Shown in pieces: positions 1-7,007 of a stretch of DNA of 16,101 nucleotides. Each line of letters starts with the position of its first letter. Position 1 is the first letter of the stretch. A program made the translations under genes and the position numbers. The notes under the pieces are model-generated. The model did no database searches. It was not told the DNA's origin and was given only the letters and a program-made list of their open reading frames with translations. The stretch comes from Puniceicoccales bacterium (lineage in GTDB: Bacteria > Verrucomicrobiota > Verrucomicrobiia > Opitutales > JAIRKQ01). Location: the NCBI GenBank assembly GCA_031258795.1, contig JAIRMI010000064.1, positions 1-16,101 on the forward strand, in the 5' to 3' direction.

Positions 1-86
1 TTTCAATTGAAAAATTGTTAATCTTTAGAAAACATCTCCCAAAGCGGCCAAATTAGAGCCGATTTTTATCTTGTAAACGGCAGTGT

Positions 87-92
87 GATAAT
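87..92 (+). promoter_or_regulatory. Possible extended -10 box for tRNA-Cys
   Basis: The hexamer GATAAT is preceded by TGT, giving a TGn extended -10 pattern, and lies 18 bases before the first base of tRNA-Cys. A -35 box at the usual spacing is poor (TTTTAT around 64-69). A CCGC/GCGG pair with an ATTA loop (101-112) sits between it and the tRNA and overlaps the tRNA start. The assignment rests on position and the hexamer only. Confidence 0.35.
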
Positions 93-107
93 TTTAGTGA
101 CCGCATT

Positions 108-185
<78 letters not shown>

Positions 186-245
186 TGGTTTTTCATCTTG
201 TGTATCTGTGAAAAAACATTACACTTTCCCTTTTAAAGGAAAAGC

Positions 246-1769
246 ATGGATCAAAACTTTCAGGTTAAACGGGTGGCTGGGTGTTTCCTACACATCAGTT
301 CCTTGCCGAGTGAACAGGGCATCGGGTGCTTTGATGATCATGGGAAGCAATTTATAGATTTTCTGGCATCCTGCGGCATGTCTTGCTGGCAGGTATGTCC
401 ATTTACACCAACGACAATTGGCGATTCCCCATATCAGGGGACTTCCGCATTTGCTGGAAACCCCCTTTTCATAAGTTTACAAAAACTTGTCGATGAGAAA
501 TATTTGGAACAATCGGACATTGATCCATTAAAATCACTGAGCCGGATACGAACGGACTACGGCGTCATATACCACACATATTGGCCGATATTTGCCAAGG
601 CCTATGAAAATTTTTCCGAATGCGTCAATACTGATGAAAATTTTACAAGATTTTGCAAAAATGAAGCCCTTTGGCTAGATGATTACGCACTGTTTATGGC
701 TTTAAAAAAGAAGTTCAATAACCAGGAATGGCCCAAGTGGCCCAAGGAATTTAGGACAGCTAAACTGGCATGGAAAAATTTAAAAATTTCCCCGCAGATC
801 AGTTCCGACATTGGCTTGCATAAATTTCTTCAATGGAAATTTTTCGAACAATGGTCCGAAATTAGGGGCTACGCCCATAAAAAGGGCATAAAAATAATAG
901 GAGATGTCCCGATTTTTGTCGGACTTGACAGTGCGGATGTATGGGCGAATAGCTGCCTATTCAAAATTAGTGAAAATGGCAAACTAAGTGTTGTGGCCGG
1001 GGTGCCTCCCGATGCTTTTTCCCGGAATGGCCAATTGTGGGGCAATCCTGTTTTCAATTGGAGACGTTTGGCCATAACCGGGTACAAGTGGTGGATAGAC
1101 AGGCTGAGGCAAAACTTTGACATGTTCGACGTGATTCGACTGGATCACTTCCGCGGATTTCAGGCAACGTGGGAAGTGGGCGCTTCTGAAAAAACGGCAA
1201 TTAAGGGAAAGTGGGTACCAACTGCTGGCATGGAATTTTTCGAAAAAATTGGTAAAATTTTCCCGCCTTCCCGTTTCATTGCGGAAGACTTGGGCTGCAT
1301 CAATGAAGAAACCAGATTAATGCTCGCCCAAACGGGTTTCCCGGGAATGAACGTCCTCCACTTTGCCTTTGATGGCCAAAGAAATAATAGGTATTTACCC
1401 CATTTTCACGAAAAAAACAGTGTGCTTTACCTCGGAACGCACGACAATGATACCACCAGGGGATGGTTCGAATCGCTGCCAACGAAGGATTGCGTCAGAG
1501 AATATATGCGTTCCGATTGCTCCGACATCACCTGGGATCTGATAAAAAAATCTTTCGAATCAGTGTCAAATCTGCTTGTGCTCACAATGCAGGATATCCT
1601 AAACCTCGGTTCAGAGGGAAGGTTGAATACCCCCAGTACTACGTCGGAAAATTGGACATGGAGGTTGCTAACGGAACAGCTAGACACACTGAAGCAGTAC
1701 GGTACTGACAAATACCTACGCCACCTCTCCGAGGTATACGGCAGAATTCAGCGCATCTCAAACGTATAA
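246..1769 (+). CDS. malQ: 4-alpha-glucanotransferase (amylomaltase)
   Basis: This is a GH77 enzyme that transfers alpha-1,4-glucan segments between maltodextrins in the cytoplasm, serving maltodextrin and glycogen turnover. The length, 507 residues, is normal for the short bacterial MalQ form. Visible family motifs are GDVPIFV (about 219-225), RLDHFRG with the nucleophile Asp300, AEDLG with the acid/base Glu347, and GTHDNDT (397-403) with the third catalytic Asp (400 or 402). The N-terminal segment with SPYQGTSAFAGNP, which lines the donor site, is also present. The ATG is preceded by AAAGGA with a five-base spacer, which supports this start. It follows tRNA-Cys and faces the LolA-like gene tail to tail across 77 bases with no clear hairpin terminator. 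No other glycogen gene is in view. The function call is firm. Confidence 0.96.
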   Translation: MDQNFQVKRVAGCFLHISSLPSEQGIGCFDDHGKQFIDFLASCGMSCWQVCPFTPTTIGDSPYQGTSAFAGNPLFISLQKLVDEKYLEQSDIDPLKSLSRIRTDYGVIYHTYWPIFAKAYENFSECVNTDENFTRFCKNEALWLDDYALFMALKKKFNNQEWPKWPKEFRTAKLAWKNLKISPQISSDIGLHKFLQWKFFEQWSEIRGYAHKKGIKIIGDVPIFVGLDSADVWANSCLFKISENGKLSVVAGVPPDAFSRNGQLWGNPVFNWRRLAITGYKWWIDRLRQNFDMFDVIRLDHFRGFQATWEVGASEKTAIKGKWVPTAGMEFFEKIGKIFPPSRFIAEDLGCINEETRLMLAQTGFPGMNVLHFAFDGQRNNRYLPHFHEKNSVLYLGTHDNDTTRGWFESLPTKDCVREYMRSDCSDITWDLIKKSFESVSNLLVLTMQDILNLGSEGRLNTPSTTSENWTWRLLTEQLDTLKQYGTDKYLRHLSEVYGRIQRISNV

Positions 1770-1846
1770 TTTTTTCACAAAACACGGCTTGCCAAAATTC
1801 ACAAAAAACAAACTATACCCCTTCCATGAGAGATACAATGAAATGC

Positions 1847-2626
1847 TCACTGAGCAGAAGTCTTTTGCAAAAAGCCTAGTTCGAATAAGCTGTCTTCAAA
1901 TTCCGCATTAAAATCCGATTTAACAATGGTAATTTTGGCGCGTTCCCGGGTAATAGCATTAAAAATTTCCACTGTCTTTGGTTCCCAAGAATCATCTTGC
2001 TTGCGCAAACTTAACACCCGCTGCCTGGAAAGCATTTCATGTTTGCTTCCGAGATATTCTATCTCCAGTGGTTGAAAAAATACATTGTCAATCGACATTT
2101 TGACGTATTTTACATTGGCTTTGAGTGTATTATCTTTCACTTTTACAAGAAATTGCTGCGCTATACGCCCGCAAACTTTTTTTGAACCGCAGTACTTAGA
2201 TGAACAATTTGGCTCTAAGAATGGCAACAACAAATCGTTTGGTGAGTACAAAGTACCGGATATGAATGGCTCGTTGGAATTAAAAGTTTCAGTAAAATTT
2301 GCCAATGTTTGGCCATTTTTTAGAAGAAATTTTCGATAATTTCCAGCCTTGTCCTTAATCTCAACATAGTAATTTTCTTCCCCTTCAACTTTATGATGTA
2401 AAATTACCCCCTTGCCGCTAGCAGATGGGGTTTGCTTTGAAGAAGACTCGACTTTAAACTTGAGCATGAAATCACTTCGGTTGCGATTTTGCAAAAATTT
2501 TTTAAAAAAAACGCTTGCTTCATCATCGGATAACAAATTCGTTCCTTTATGCCTAGTCGTAGACGCACACTCAGCATTGAGTAAAAAGGTAAAAATTAAA
2601 ACGACTTGCCAAATTAATTTTTTCAT
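1847..2626 (-). CDS. LolA-like outer-membrane lipoprotein-sorting protein
   Basis: This is a 259-residue secreted protein. The N-terminus MKKLIWQVVLIFTFLLNAECAS is a Lys-rich start, a hydrophobic core and a small-residue cleavage region, so it is probably a signal peptide with cleavage near residue 20-22. The body resembles the Verrucomicrobia-type periplasmic family annotated as outer membrane lipoprotein-sorting protein, which has a LolA-like half-barrel. Recognisable elements are the NDLLLPFLE segment, paired beta-strand stretches, and a C-terminal WEPKTVEIFNAITRERAKI block matching the family's 'W.P+t.+...t+..t' strand. The likely role is periplasmic lipoprotein handling, inferred from the family. 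GGAGG lies 11 bases before the ATG, a good ribosome binding site. Its start overlaps the end of the upstream SecG-like reading frame by 56 bases. A Cys at about 20 is preceded by Glu, a poor lipobox, so I do not call it a lipoprotein. Confidence 0.68.
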   Translation of the reverse strand: MKKLIWQVVLIFTFLLNAECASTTRHKGTNLLSDDEASVFFKKFLQNRNRSDFMLKFKVESSSKQTPSASGKGVILHHKVEGEENYYVEIKDKAGNYRKFLLKNGQTLANFTETFNSNEPFISGTLYSPNDLLLPFLEPNCSSKYCGSKKVCGRIAQQFLVKVKDNTLKANVKYVKMSIDNVFFQPLEIEYLGSKHEMLSRQRVLSLRKQDDSWEPKTVEIFNAITRERAKITIVKSDFNAEFEDSLFELGFLQKTSAQ

Positions 2627-2936
2627 TTTTTAATAACCTCCGTAAATGTTGGTAAATTGCCTTTCCCGATACTATCGCTCGCATGAGTTTTTCGTGAAAC
2701 CATATGCTATTGCCAGCAACAGTGATGCAATAAAAAAGTGTAAAAATTTCGCAAATTGCCCATCTTTTGAAAGCTTTCACTGTCTCACCTTCAAACACTA
2801 ATTTCGTTGTGCAACCGCTAAGTAAGATTCCTAAACCATCATTGTTGCTCGACCGCTGCATCAAAACTCCCAATGAGACGAAACCGCTTCTGCAAACCAA
2901 AACGTAGGCCAGGAGAAGAATTAGAAAACTGTACAT
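2571..2936 (-). CDS. secG: Probable preprotein translocase subunit SecG
   Basis: This is a 121-residue inner-membrane protein. A hydrophobic segment (about 2-25) is followed by VLMQRSSNNDGLG, which resembles the SecG signature: the end of TM1, then 'VLMQR....G.G' and a Gly/Thr loop. A second helix follows at about 58-76 (WAICEIFTLFYCITVAG). SecG assists SecYE in protein export. The usual Gly-rich loop is weakened (LLSGCTTKLVFEG). The C-terminus runs about 40 residues past the second helix and overlaps the next gene by 56 bases, suggesting that an original stop was lost or a frameshift occurred. The start codon has no strong Shine-Dalgarno sequence. The call rests on motif and topology in a small family; a different two-helix membrane protein is the alternative. 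Confidence 0.66.
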   Translation of the reverse strand: MYSFLILLLAYVLVCRSGFVSLGVLMQRSSNNDGLGILLSGCTTKLVFEGETVKAFKRWAICEIFTLFYCITVAGNSIWFHEKLMRAIVSGKAIYQHLRRLLKNEKINLASRFNFYLFTQC

Positions 2937-3327
2937 GGTTACATCGTAGTGACGTTTTCTTCAAAAGCAAGAAAATTTAAAAATTTAAAAAAAATTTCAT
3001 TTTCCTGGAAATTCGTGCGTCACTTCCGAGTCCGAATCGCACTTTTGATTTTCATTTTATTCAAAATATATCCTGGTAAATCTCATAGAAGTCCCCAAAT
3101 CAGCGAATCCATGTGAAAAATCAAAAAAAATTCTTTAAATTGTCCATTTGTTTACTCATTTATGCTTGTGTTTGGCAATAATACAATTTTTATGCAAGCT
3201 TATACAAAAAAGAATAGATAATACGCGAAACTCAAAATAAAGGGGCTAAGTCGAAGGCAATAATAGCCGCACAAACGGCAGAATAAGAGGATTGTGGGTG
3301 AGTGAAATTTTGGCCATGCAAATGCGG
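2937..3327. other. AT-rich intergenic stretch, no gene seen
   Basis: This is about 390 bases between the secG start and the left end of the IS5-family remnant. It is AT-rich with homopolymer A/T runs near 2970-2995 and 3120-3140. A five-base arm GTGCG (3015-3019) can pair with CGCAC (3038-3042), but the loop is long. I find no convincing reading frame, tRNA or repeat. It presumably holds the secG promoter, reading leftward, but I cannot fix one. Confidence 0.5.
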
Positions 3328-3352
3328 TTCAGCCTAGAGTCAGGGCTCATAA
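3328..3352 (+). repeat. Left terminal inverted repeat, IS5-family remnant
   Basis: It contains CAGCCTAGAGTCAGGGCTCA. The reverse complement of 4506-4530 reads CGGCTTAGGGTCAGGACTCA over the same span. There are 20 matches in 25, with transition differences only. Similarity may extend a few bases outward. Confidence 0.65.
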
Positions 3353-3468
3353 AAAAGTATTAACAGGCTAGGAAAAGGCCAATAGAAGATTAGCCATAAT
3401 GGAATTAATAAGAGAAGAGAAGCCTTTGGTAGGATAAAGCCGTATTTCCCGAAGTCGCGTGGGAAACC

Positions 3469-3560
3469 GCGGGTGGACGACCGGTGAGGCTGCTGCTGAT
3501 CGCTGGGAACGTTAGCGACATGGTTGGCGCCGGTGAACTGCTGAAAGACTTACAGGACAG
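3469..3560 (+). pseudogene. IS5-family transposase fragment 1
   Basis: This frame reads GGRPVRLLLIAGNVSDMVGA, then GELLKDLQDSGE. That is the middle of an IS5/IS427-type DDE transposase (family pattern 'LG.PVR..LT.GN..D...A..LL'). It starts without the preceding KLHAVCDGLG block and continues about nine residues beyond the LL pair. The upstream 100 bases, including an ATG near 3400, do not read as a transposase N-terminus. A single-frame fragment; no function expected. Confidence 0.7.
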
Positions 3561-3724
3561 CGGCGAGCCTAAAAAAGGGGGTCTTCCCCGCGCCACATCG
3601 GGCGAGTAAAGGAGGGCTTGGCAGCAAGCTACATGCCGTTTGTGATGGCCTTGGACGACCGGTAAGGTTGCTGCTGACCGCTGAGAATGTCAATGATATT
3701 GTTGGCGCCGGTGAACTACTATAG
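3560..3724 (+). pseudogene. IS5-family transposase fragment 2, ended by the IS630 insertion
   Basis: One frame gives GEPKKGGLPRATSG. After a one-base shift near 3605 another gives GGLGSKLHAVCDGLGRPVRL, then LLTAENVNDIVGAGELL and a stop. This is the canonical order for an IS5/IS427-type transposase (KLHAV.D.LG.PVR), so it is the better preserved copy. The TAG stop (3722-3724) begins at the first base of the IS630-type element inserted at the TA at 3720-3721, so the insertion created the stop. Confidence 0.72.
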
Positions 3725-3747
3725 TCAAACCACTTGAGAAAGGCGTA
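3720..3747 (+). repeat. Left terminal inverted repeat plus TA, IS630-family element
   Basis: It starts TATAGTCA, identical to the reverse complement of 4419-4426, and the match continues with CCACT, AGAAA, GC and TA in register. It lies 23 bases before the ATG of the transposase fragment. Confidence 0.72.
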
Positions 3748-4424
3748 TAAAGATTATGCCTAGAGAATGTATGGCATGTTATACAACGGATTTGAAAAAG
3801 AGGGTATTAAAATAGGAAATCACGCACACTGTAAAGGAAACGAGTGAGGCATTTGGAGTGAGTGAGCGTGCGATATTTGCATGGAAGAAGAAGTTGAGGG
3901 AAACGGGAAATCTAGAGCGTGTACCGCTGAACAGGAAATACAGGAAGTTAGATCCGGAAAAGCTAGTTAGGTACGTGGAAGAGCATCCGAATTCCTATCA
4001 AAGAGAAATGGCCAGCGAGTTTAAAGTGAGCACAAGTTGCATTAGCAAAGCGCTGAGAAAGCTAAAGATCACAGTAAAAAAGACCAGGGCATATAAAAAA
4101 CGGGACGAGGAAAAACGTGCGGACTATGAGAAGGCAATGTCCTTGTACAAAAATCCTTTACCTCTTCCCATCTCTCTTCGACGCTATTCAGTATGCTTTT
4201 CTAAAGTAAGATGACTATAATGCCGCCTTTCATAAGCATCCCAGGACACGGAAAGCCATCGAAGTGGCCGGCTGTTCCCTAATTTACCTACCTCCCTATT
4301 CTTCGGACCTCAATCCCATCGAAAAATTCTGAACTAACCTCAAAGGAACACTTTCCGACATCCTCCACCTCTTTCCTTCTCTTTCCGATGCCATTCAGTA
4401 TGCTTTTCTGGAGTGGGATGACTA
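3722..4424 (+). mobile_element. IS630-family element, degenerate, with target TA duplication
   Basis: It is bounded by inverted ends: the left one begins TAGTCAAACCACTTGAGAAA, and the reverse complement of the right one begins TAGTCATCCCACTCCAGAAA. A TA dinucleotide lies directly outside each end (3720-3721 and 4425-4426), the expected IS630/Tc1-mariner target duplication. Together with the TA, about 22 of 28 bases match. The internal transposase is broken, and a second right end is present at 4192-4217. The host sequence on both sides is IS5-type transposase, so this element landed in an older IS. At about 700 bases it is shorter than typical active members (about 1.1 kb), consistent with loss of the middle of the gene. 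Confidence 0.78.
4161..4219 (+). repeat. Internal extra copy of the IS630 right end (59 bases)
   Basis: It aligns without gaps to 4368-4426. Both encode a '..LFPSL.DAIQYAFL' tail and end GATGACTATA. In this copy the TA is followed by ATGCCGCCTTTCAT, which is transposase coding sequence (NAAFH). A complete right end therefore lies in the middle of the transposase gene. Confidence 0.75.
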
Positions 4425-4426
4425 TA
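4368..4426 (+). repeat. Terminal copy of the IS630 right end
   Basis: This is the outer partner of 4161-4219. Its last 28 bases are the right terminal inverted repeat matching 3720-3747. Beyond the TA the sequence changes to IS5-type transposase C-terminus. Confidence 0.75.
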
Positions 4427-4427
4427 G

Positions 4428-4511
4428 CGCTCCGTCGCCACCCGCTATGCCCACACCTTCTTCTCATTCATTTGCATCGCCTGCTCCTTCCTCTTTTATT
4501 TGAGCTTATGA
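4428..4511 (+). pseudogene. IS5-family transposase C-terminal tail
   Basis: The frame starting TCC at 4431 reads SVATRYAHTFFSFICIACSF, then LFYLSL and TGA (4509-4511). It resembles the conserved end of IS5/IS427 transposases ('R.ATRY.K.A..FLA...LA....WL'). The stop falls inside the right inverted repeat. It directly follows the IS630 right end and is the far side of the insertion. About 110 residues expected between fragment 2 and this tail are missing. The match is short, so moderate confidence. Confidence 0.58.
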
Positions 4512-4530
4512 GTCCTGACCCTAAGCCGAG
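4506..4530 (-). repeat. Right terminal inverted repeat, IS5-family remnant
   Basis: It contains GAGTCCTGACCCTAAGCCGA and is the inverted partner of 3328-3352. The transposase stop codon is within it. Confidence 0.65.
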
Positions 4531-4708
4531 GCACTTCCCTAGGTATTTGTCAAATATTTTCCAAGGCTTACCTCCCGATAAAAGGGAAATTCCCTCTCTG
4601 CATAAAAATTATGATAGGAAAGATAAAAAGGGAGCGAGGTAAGTGGATGGAAAAAGGTTTTACATATAGCGAGCATAATTTTCTTGCCAAAGCCTGAGAA
4701 TATCTATA

Positions 4709-4726
4709 CCCTTTTCCCCAAAAGGG
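4709..4726 (+). promoter_or_regulatory. Hairpin covering the ribosome binding site of the coiled-coil gene
   Basis: CCCTTTT (4709-4715) and AAAAGGG (4720-4726) form a perfect 7-bp stem with a CCCC loop. The right arm is part of the Shine-Dalgarno sequence AAGGGAG, whose ATG follows at 4734. In the mRNA the stem would hide most of the ribosome binding site, which could make translation conditional (temperature, ligand or RNA partner). No U-tract follows, so it is not a standard terminator. The structure is seen; the regulatory role is inferred. Confidence 0.42.
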
Positions 4727-4733
4727 AGAAAAT

Positions 4734-7007
4734 ATGAGCACAAGCACAGAAAGGTCTGCACACGTTGGTAGTCACAGGGAAAATTGCCAAACTCCAGGAC
4801 TTAGAGGATTTTTTGAAAGCCGCTGGGTTGGTCATTCAACGGCAAGTACAGGTATGGAAGGACAAGCAAGCACTCCTACTGAAAGTCGTGCTTTTGGGAA
4901 AGCTCTTGAATCCTTTGCAGTAGCAACTTCCCCTCGAACAACTACAGCAAAGGAGGGATTATTTGATTTTATAAAGCGAAAAATTAGTGAATTTCTCGAT
5001 GGTATAGGCAACCGCCAGGTAAAAGGAGCGTATGAATTACGTGATGCTATAAATGAGAAGAAATCTGATAAAATCAGGGAAATTTTATCAGAAAACAGCT
5101 TCCTAAAAGAAGAGATGCACAAATTGATAACAGGAAACGATGCCCTTGCCTCTGCCATACTGTTTTACTCAGGATCATCTGATTTGGAAGAAGCAAATAT
5201 AGTTGCCACATTTCGGGATGTTTTTAAACTTGGTACTCCGGACGAATACCGACGATACATGGCCGACCAGTGCCTCAAGCCTCTGAAAAATAGGGATACT
5301 GCACTCAAAACATCAACGGACGGAAAAAGTGTCTTGGATGCTGTAGCTGACGCCCGGGAAGCGCTGCGGAAAGTGGAACCCCTCGAAGCGGAAGTGAGTA
5401 GGGAGGCCCCACTAAGTGACGCAGCACAAACGGAAGCAAGAAATGCTCAGCAAGCACTTGAAACTGCGCAAGGGAGGCATCGGAGTGAAATTGGTAAGTT
5501 AGGAGAAAGAGAAACCAACTTATCCCGAGAAATTGAAGAGTTAGAACGGAAAATCATCCGTTTTGAACGGGACAAAGTGAATTTTCCTGATCTGATAAAA
5601 GGGCTTAAGAGAAAGAGAAACAAATACTCAACCGAATTAGCCAAAGTTAAAAGTGAAATCGAAGAATTACACAAGCAAATAGGGGTTTCGGGTTCCTCCG
5701 ATGACAAAATATCAATCGATCAACTAAAAGCATCCATAGATGCATTAAAACATACTATGGAACATCAGGCGGCGAGCCTCGGCAGACTGTTGTCGGATCT
5801 TAGGGGAACCGATGAGTTATTTAATGAAGGTCGTCTTTTGGAAAAAAAAGCAAATGCGGAGCAAATATCGCGGCAAGCAAATATTGATGTAACAAGTTTA
5901 GCAGGGGAGATCGACGCACTAGAAATAGGGATTAATCTAGCGACAAATGGAGGTCTTGACCAGAAAACTGTCGAACAATTGAGAGCTGAGCTGGAAGAAA
6001 AGAACATATTGTTAGACTCTAGACTTTCGGTACAGGATGTTTTGGCAGAAGAGATAACTACTTTAAACGGTTTAATTGCTAATGCTAAGCAAATTAAAAT
6101 TTTGCAACCAAAACATAAAAAGCTTCTTCTTGAGAGAGCCGCTCAAGATCTTCAGACGCAAATAAGCAAAACTGGACGTCAAATTGAAACCGCTACACAA
6201 GAACAGAAAAGTCGACCTTCTCCCGAAACGTTGAGAACGGAAAAAACAACAAAAGAAGCAGAGTTAGGACCTCTTCGTAGCAGCATTGCTTCAAAAGAAG
6301 CAGAGTTCGCCGCAGAAGAAGAAAAATTGAGGAACGAACTAAATGAAAAGAGTGCCAATTTTGAGCGTCTTCAAAGGGAGCTGCAAACAAAAAGAGATGA
6401 ATTAGGAACTGCTAAAACTGAACTAAAATCGGCAGTTGACTCCCTTAGAAATGCTTATAAAAATGTCCCTTCAAGTGTTGCTACGTTGCCGGAAGAATGG
6501 ATTTCCAAATCCGAAAAAAACATAATTGGTGCGACTGTTGTTGTTGAAAGAGCAAGCCCGATGCTGGCGCAAGTCTCCCGATCCCCAGCGGCCATTGAAC
6601 ATCTTGCCAATCAACTGGCTCAGCTAAGTGGCGCAGGAGATGTATTGGAATGCATAAGCAAACTTTTTCCAATAACAGGAAATTCAGAATTTCAAAATAT
6701 GCTGTATACAGTTTTTGAAAAAATATGCCAACCTGCTGTGGATGTGGAAATAAGACAAGAATCTAATGCCACTGCACTCAAGCAAAAAGCGGTCAATAGA
6801 ATGGCTGATTTGCTAATGGCATTTAAAAATGTGAATGAAGCTGGTGTTTTGCAGGGGAATACTGAAGTTTTTGATTCCTTGGAAAGGAAATATTTTACTA
6901 CAACACTTTCCAAGGAAAGCGAACTGAGGAAAGAAATATTCATGGAAGCAAAAAGGATTACACAGGAAATTAATAAACTTGTGGACGCAAATAGTCCTGT
7001 TGCCTAA
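4734..7007 (+). CDS. Large coiled-coil protein of unknown function
   Basis: I do not recognise a family for this 757-residue protein. The N-terminal 75 residues are Ser/Thr/Gly-rich and look disordered, with no signal peptide. A predicted helical, soluble-looking block follows (LFDFIKRKISEFLDG at about 76-90, then to about 200, including NDALASAILFY). Residues about 205-575 are Glu/Lys/Leu-rich with heptad-like spacing, strong coiled-coil candidates, broken near 315 (GVSGSSDD) and at Gly/Asn-rich turns. About 580-757 is a more globular C-terminus with several Phe and two Cys. There is no ATPase motif, so it is not SMC or Rad50. It stands alone between IS debris and the kdsB cluster. A good SD (AAGGGAG) supports the start but sits in a hairpin. 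A structural, cell-surface or secreted effector role is possible; none can be shown here. Confidence 0.85.
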   Translation: MSTSTERSAHVGSHRENCQTPGLRGFFESRWVGHSTASTGMEGQASTPTESRAFGKALESFAVATSPRTTTAKEGLFDFIKRKISEFLDGIGNRQVKGAYELRDAINEKKSDKIREILSENSFLKEEMHKLITGNDALASAILFYSGSSDLEEANIVATFRDVFKLGTPDEYRRYMADQCLKPLKNRDTALKTSTDGKSVLDAVADAREALRKVEPLEAEVSREAPLSDAAQTEARNAQQALETAQGRHRSEIGKLGERETNLSREIEELERKIIRFERDKVNFPDLIKGLKRKRNKYSTELAKVKSEIEELHKQIGVSGSSDDKISIDQLKASIDALKHTMEHQAASLGRLLSDLRGTDELFNEGRLLEKKANAEQISRQANIDVTSLAGEIDALEIGINLATNGGLDQKTVEQLRAELEEKNILLDSRLSVQDVLAEEITTLNGLIANAKQIKILQPKHKKLLLERAAQDLQTQISKTGRQIETATQEQKSRPSPETLRTEKTTKEAELGPLRSSIASKEAEFAAEEEKLRNELNEKSANFERLQRELQTKRDELGTAKTELKSAVDSLRNAYKNVPSSVATLPEEWISKSEKNIIGATVVVERASPMLAQVSRSPAAIEHLANQLAQLSGAGDVLECISKLFPITGNSEFQNMLYTVFEKICQPAVDVEIRQESNATALKQKAVNRMADLLMAFKNVNEAGVLQGNTEVFDSLERKYFTTTLSKESELRKEIFMEAKRITQEINKLVDANSPVA

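Larger units (their letters stand above)
3771..4426 (+). pseudogene. IS630-family transposase, disrupted
   Basis: From ATG 3771 the frame reads MACYTTDLKKRVLK, hits TAG (3813-3815), then continues in frame with EITHTVKETSEAFGVSERAI and on to about 4160. This is the IS630 N-terminal helix-turn-helix region ('YS.DLR.RVL...G.S...A...F.VS...V..W'), followed by a second HTH-like block (SYQREMASEFKVSTSCISKA). The middle, with the first catalytic Asp residues, is absent. After 4219 the C-terminal part resumes: NAAFHKHPRTRKAIE, then LIYLPPYSSDLNPIEKF, which carries the family's last catalytic Glu. A further stop replaces the expected Trp (TGA 4330-4332). It is inactive: two internal stops, a frameshift and a large internal deletion. 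Confidence 0.82.
3328..4530 (+). mobile_element. Decayed IS5-family element, interrupted by an IS630-family element
   Basis: The ends are imperfect inverted repeats at 3328-3352 and 4506-4530. They match at 20 of 25 positions and all five differences are transitions. Inside are pieces of an IS5-family (IS427-like) transposase: two N-side fragments (3469-3560 and 3560-3721) and a C-terminal tail (4428-4511) whose stop codon lies in the right repeat, as is common in this group. The order is not intact: the block reading GRPVRLLL...GAGELL occurs twice, and the part between GELL and VATRY is missing. The IS630-family element sits between the fragments. The element cannot be active. Family assignment is from protein motifs; the repeats I aligned by eye. 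Confidence 0.72.

Noticed and set aside
2565..2572. Possible lipobox (Cys near residue 20) in the LolA-like protein
   Set aside because: The residue before Cys is Glu and the context NAEC does not fit the lipobox; plain signal peptidase cleavage is likelier.
3405..3596. A minus-strand frame of 63 codons
   Set aside because: It is antisense to the IS5-type transposase fragment, whose plus-strand motifs are clear.
3328..4530. CRISPR-like repeats in the repeat-rich stretch
   Set aside because: The repeats are few, unequal in spacing and explained by transposase fragments and IS ends.
4709..4726. Hairpin before the coiled-coil gene as an intrinsic terminator
   Set aside because: No T-run follows the stem; it is followed by GAGAAAATATG, so a leader structure fits better.
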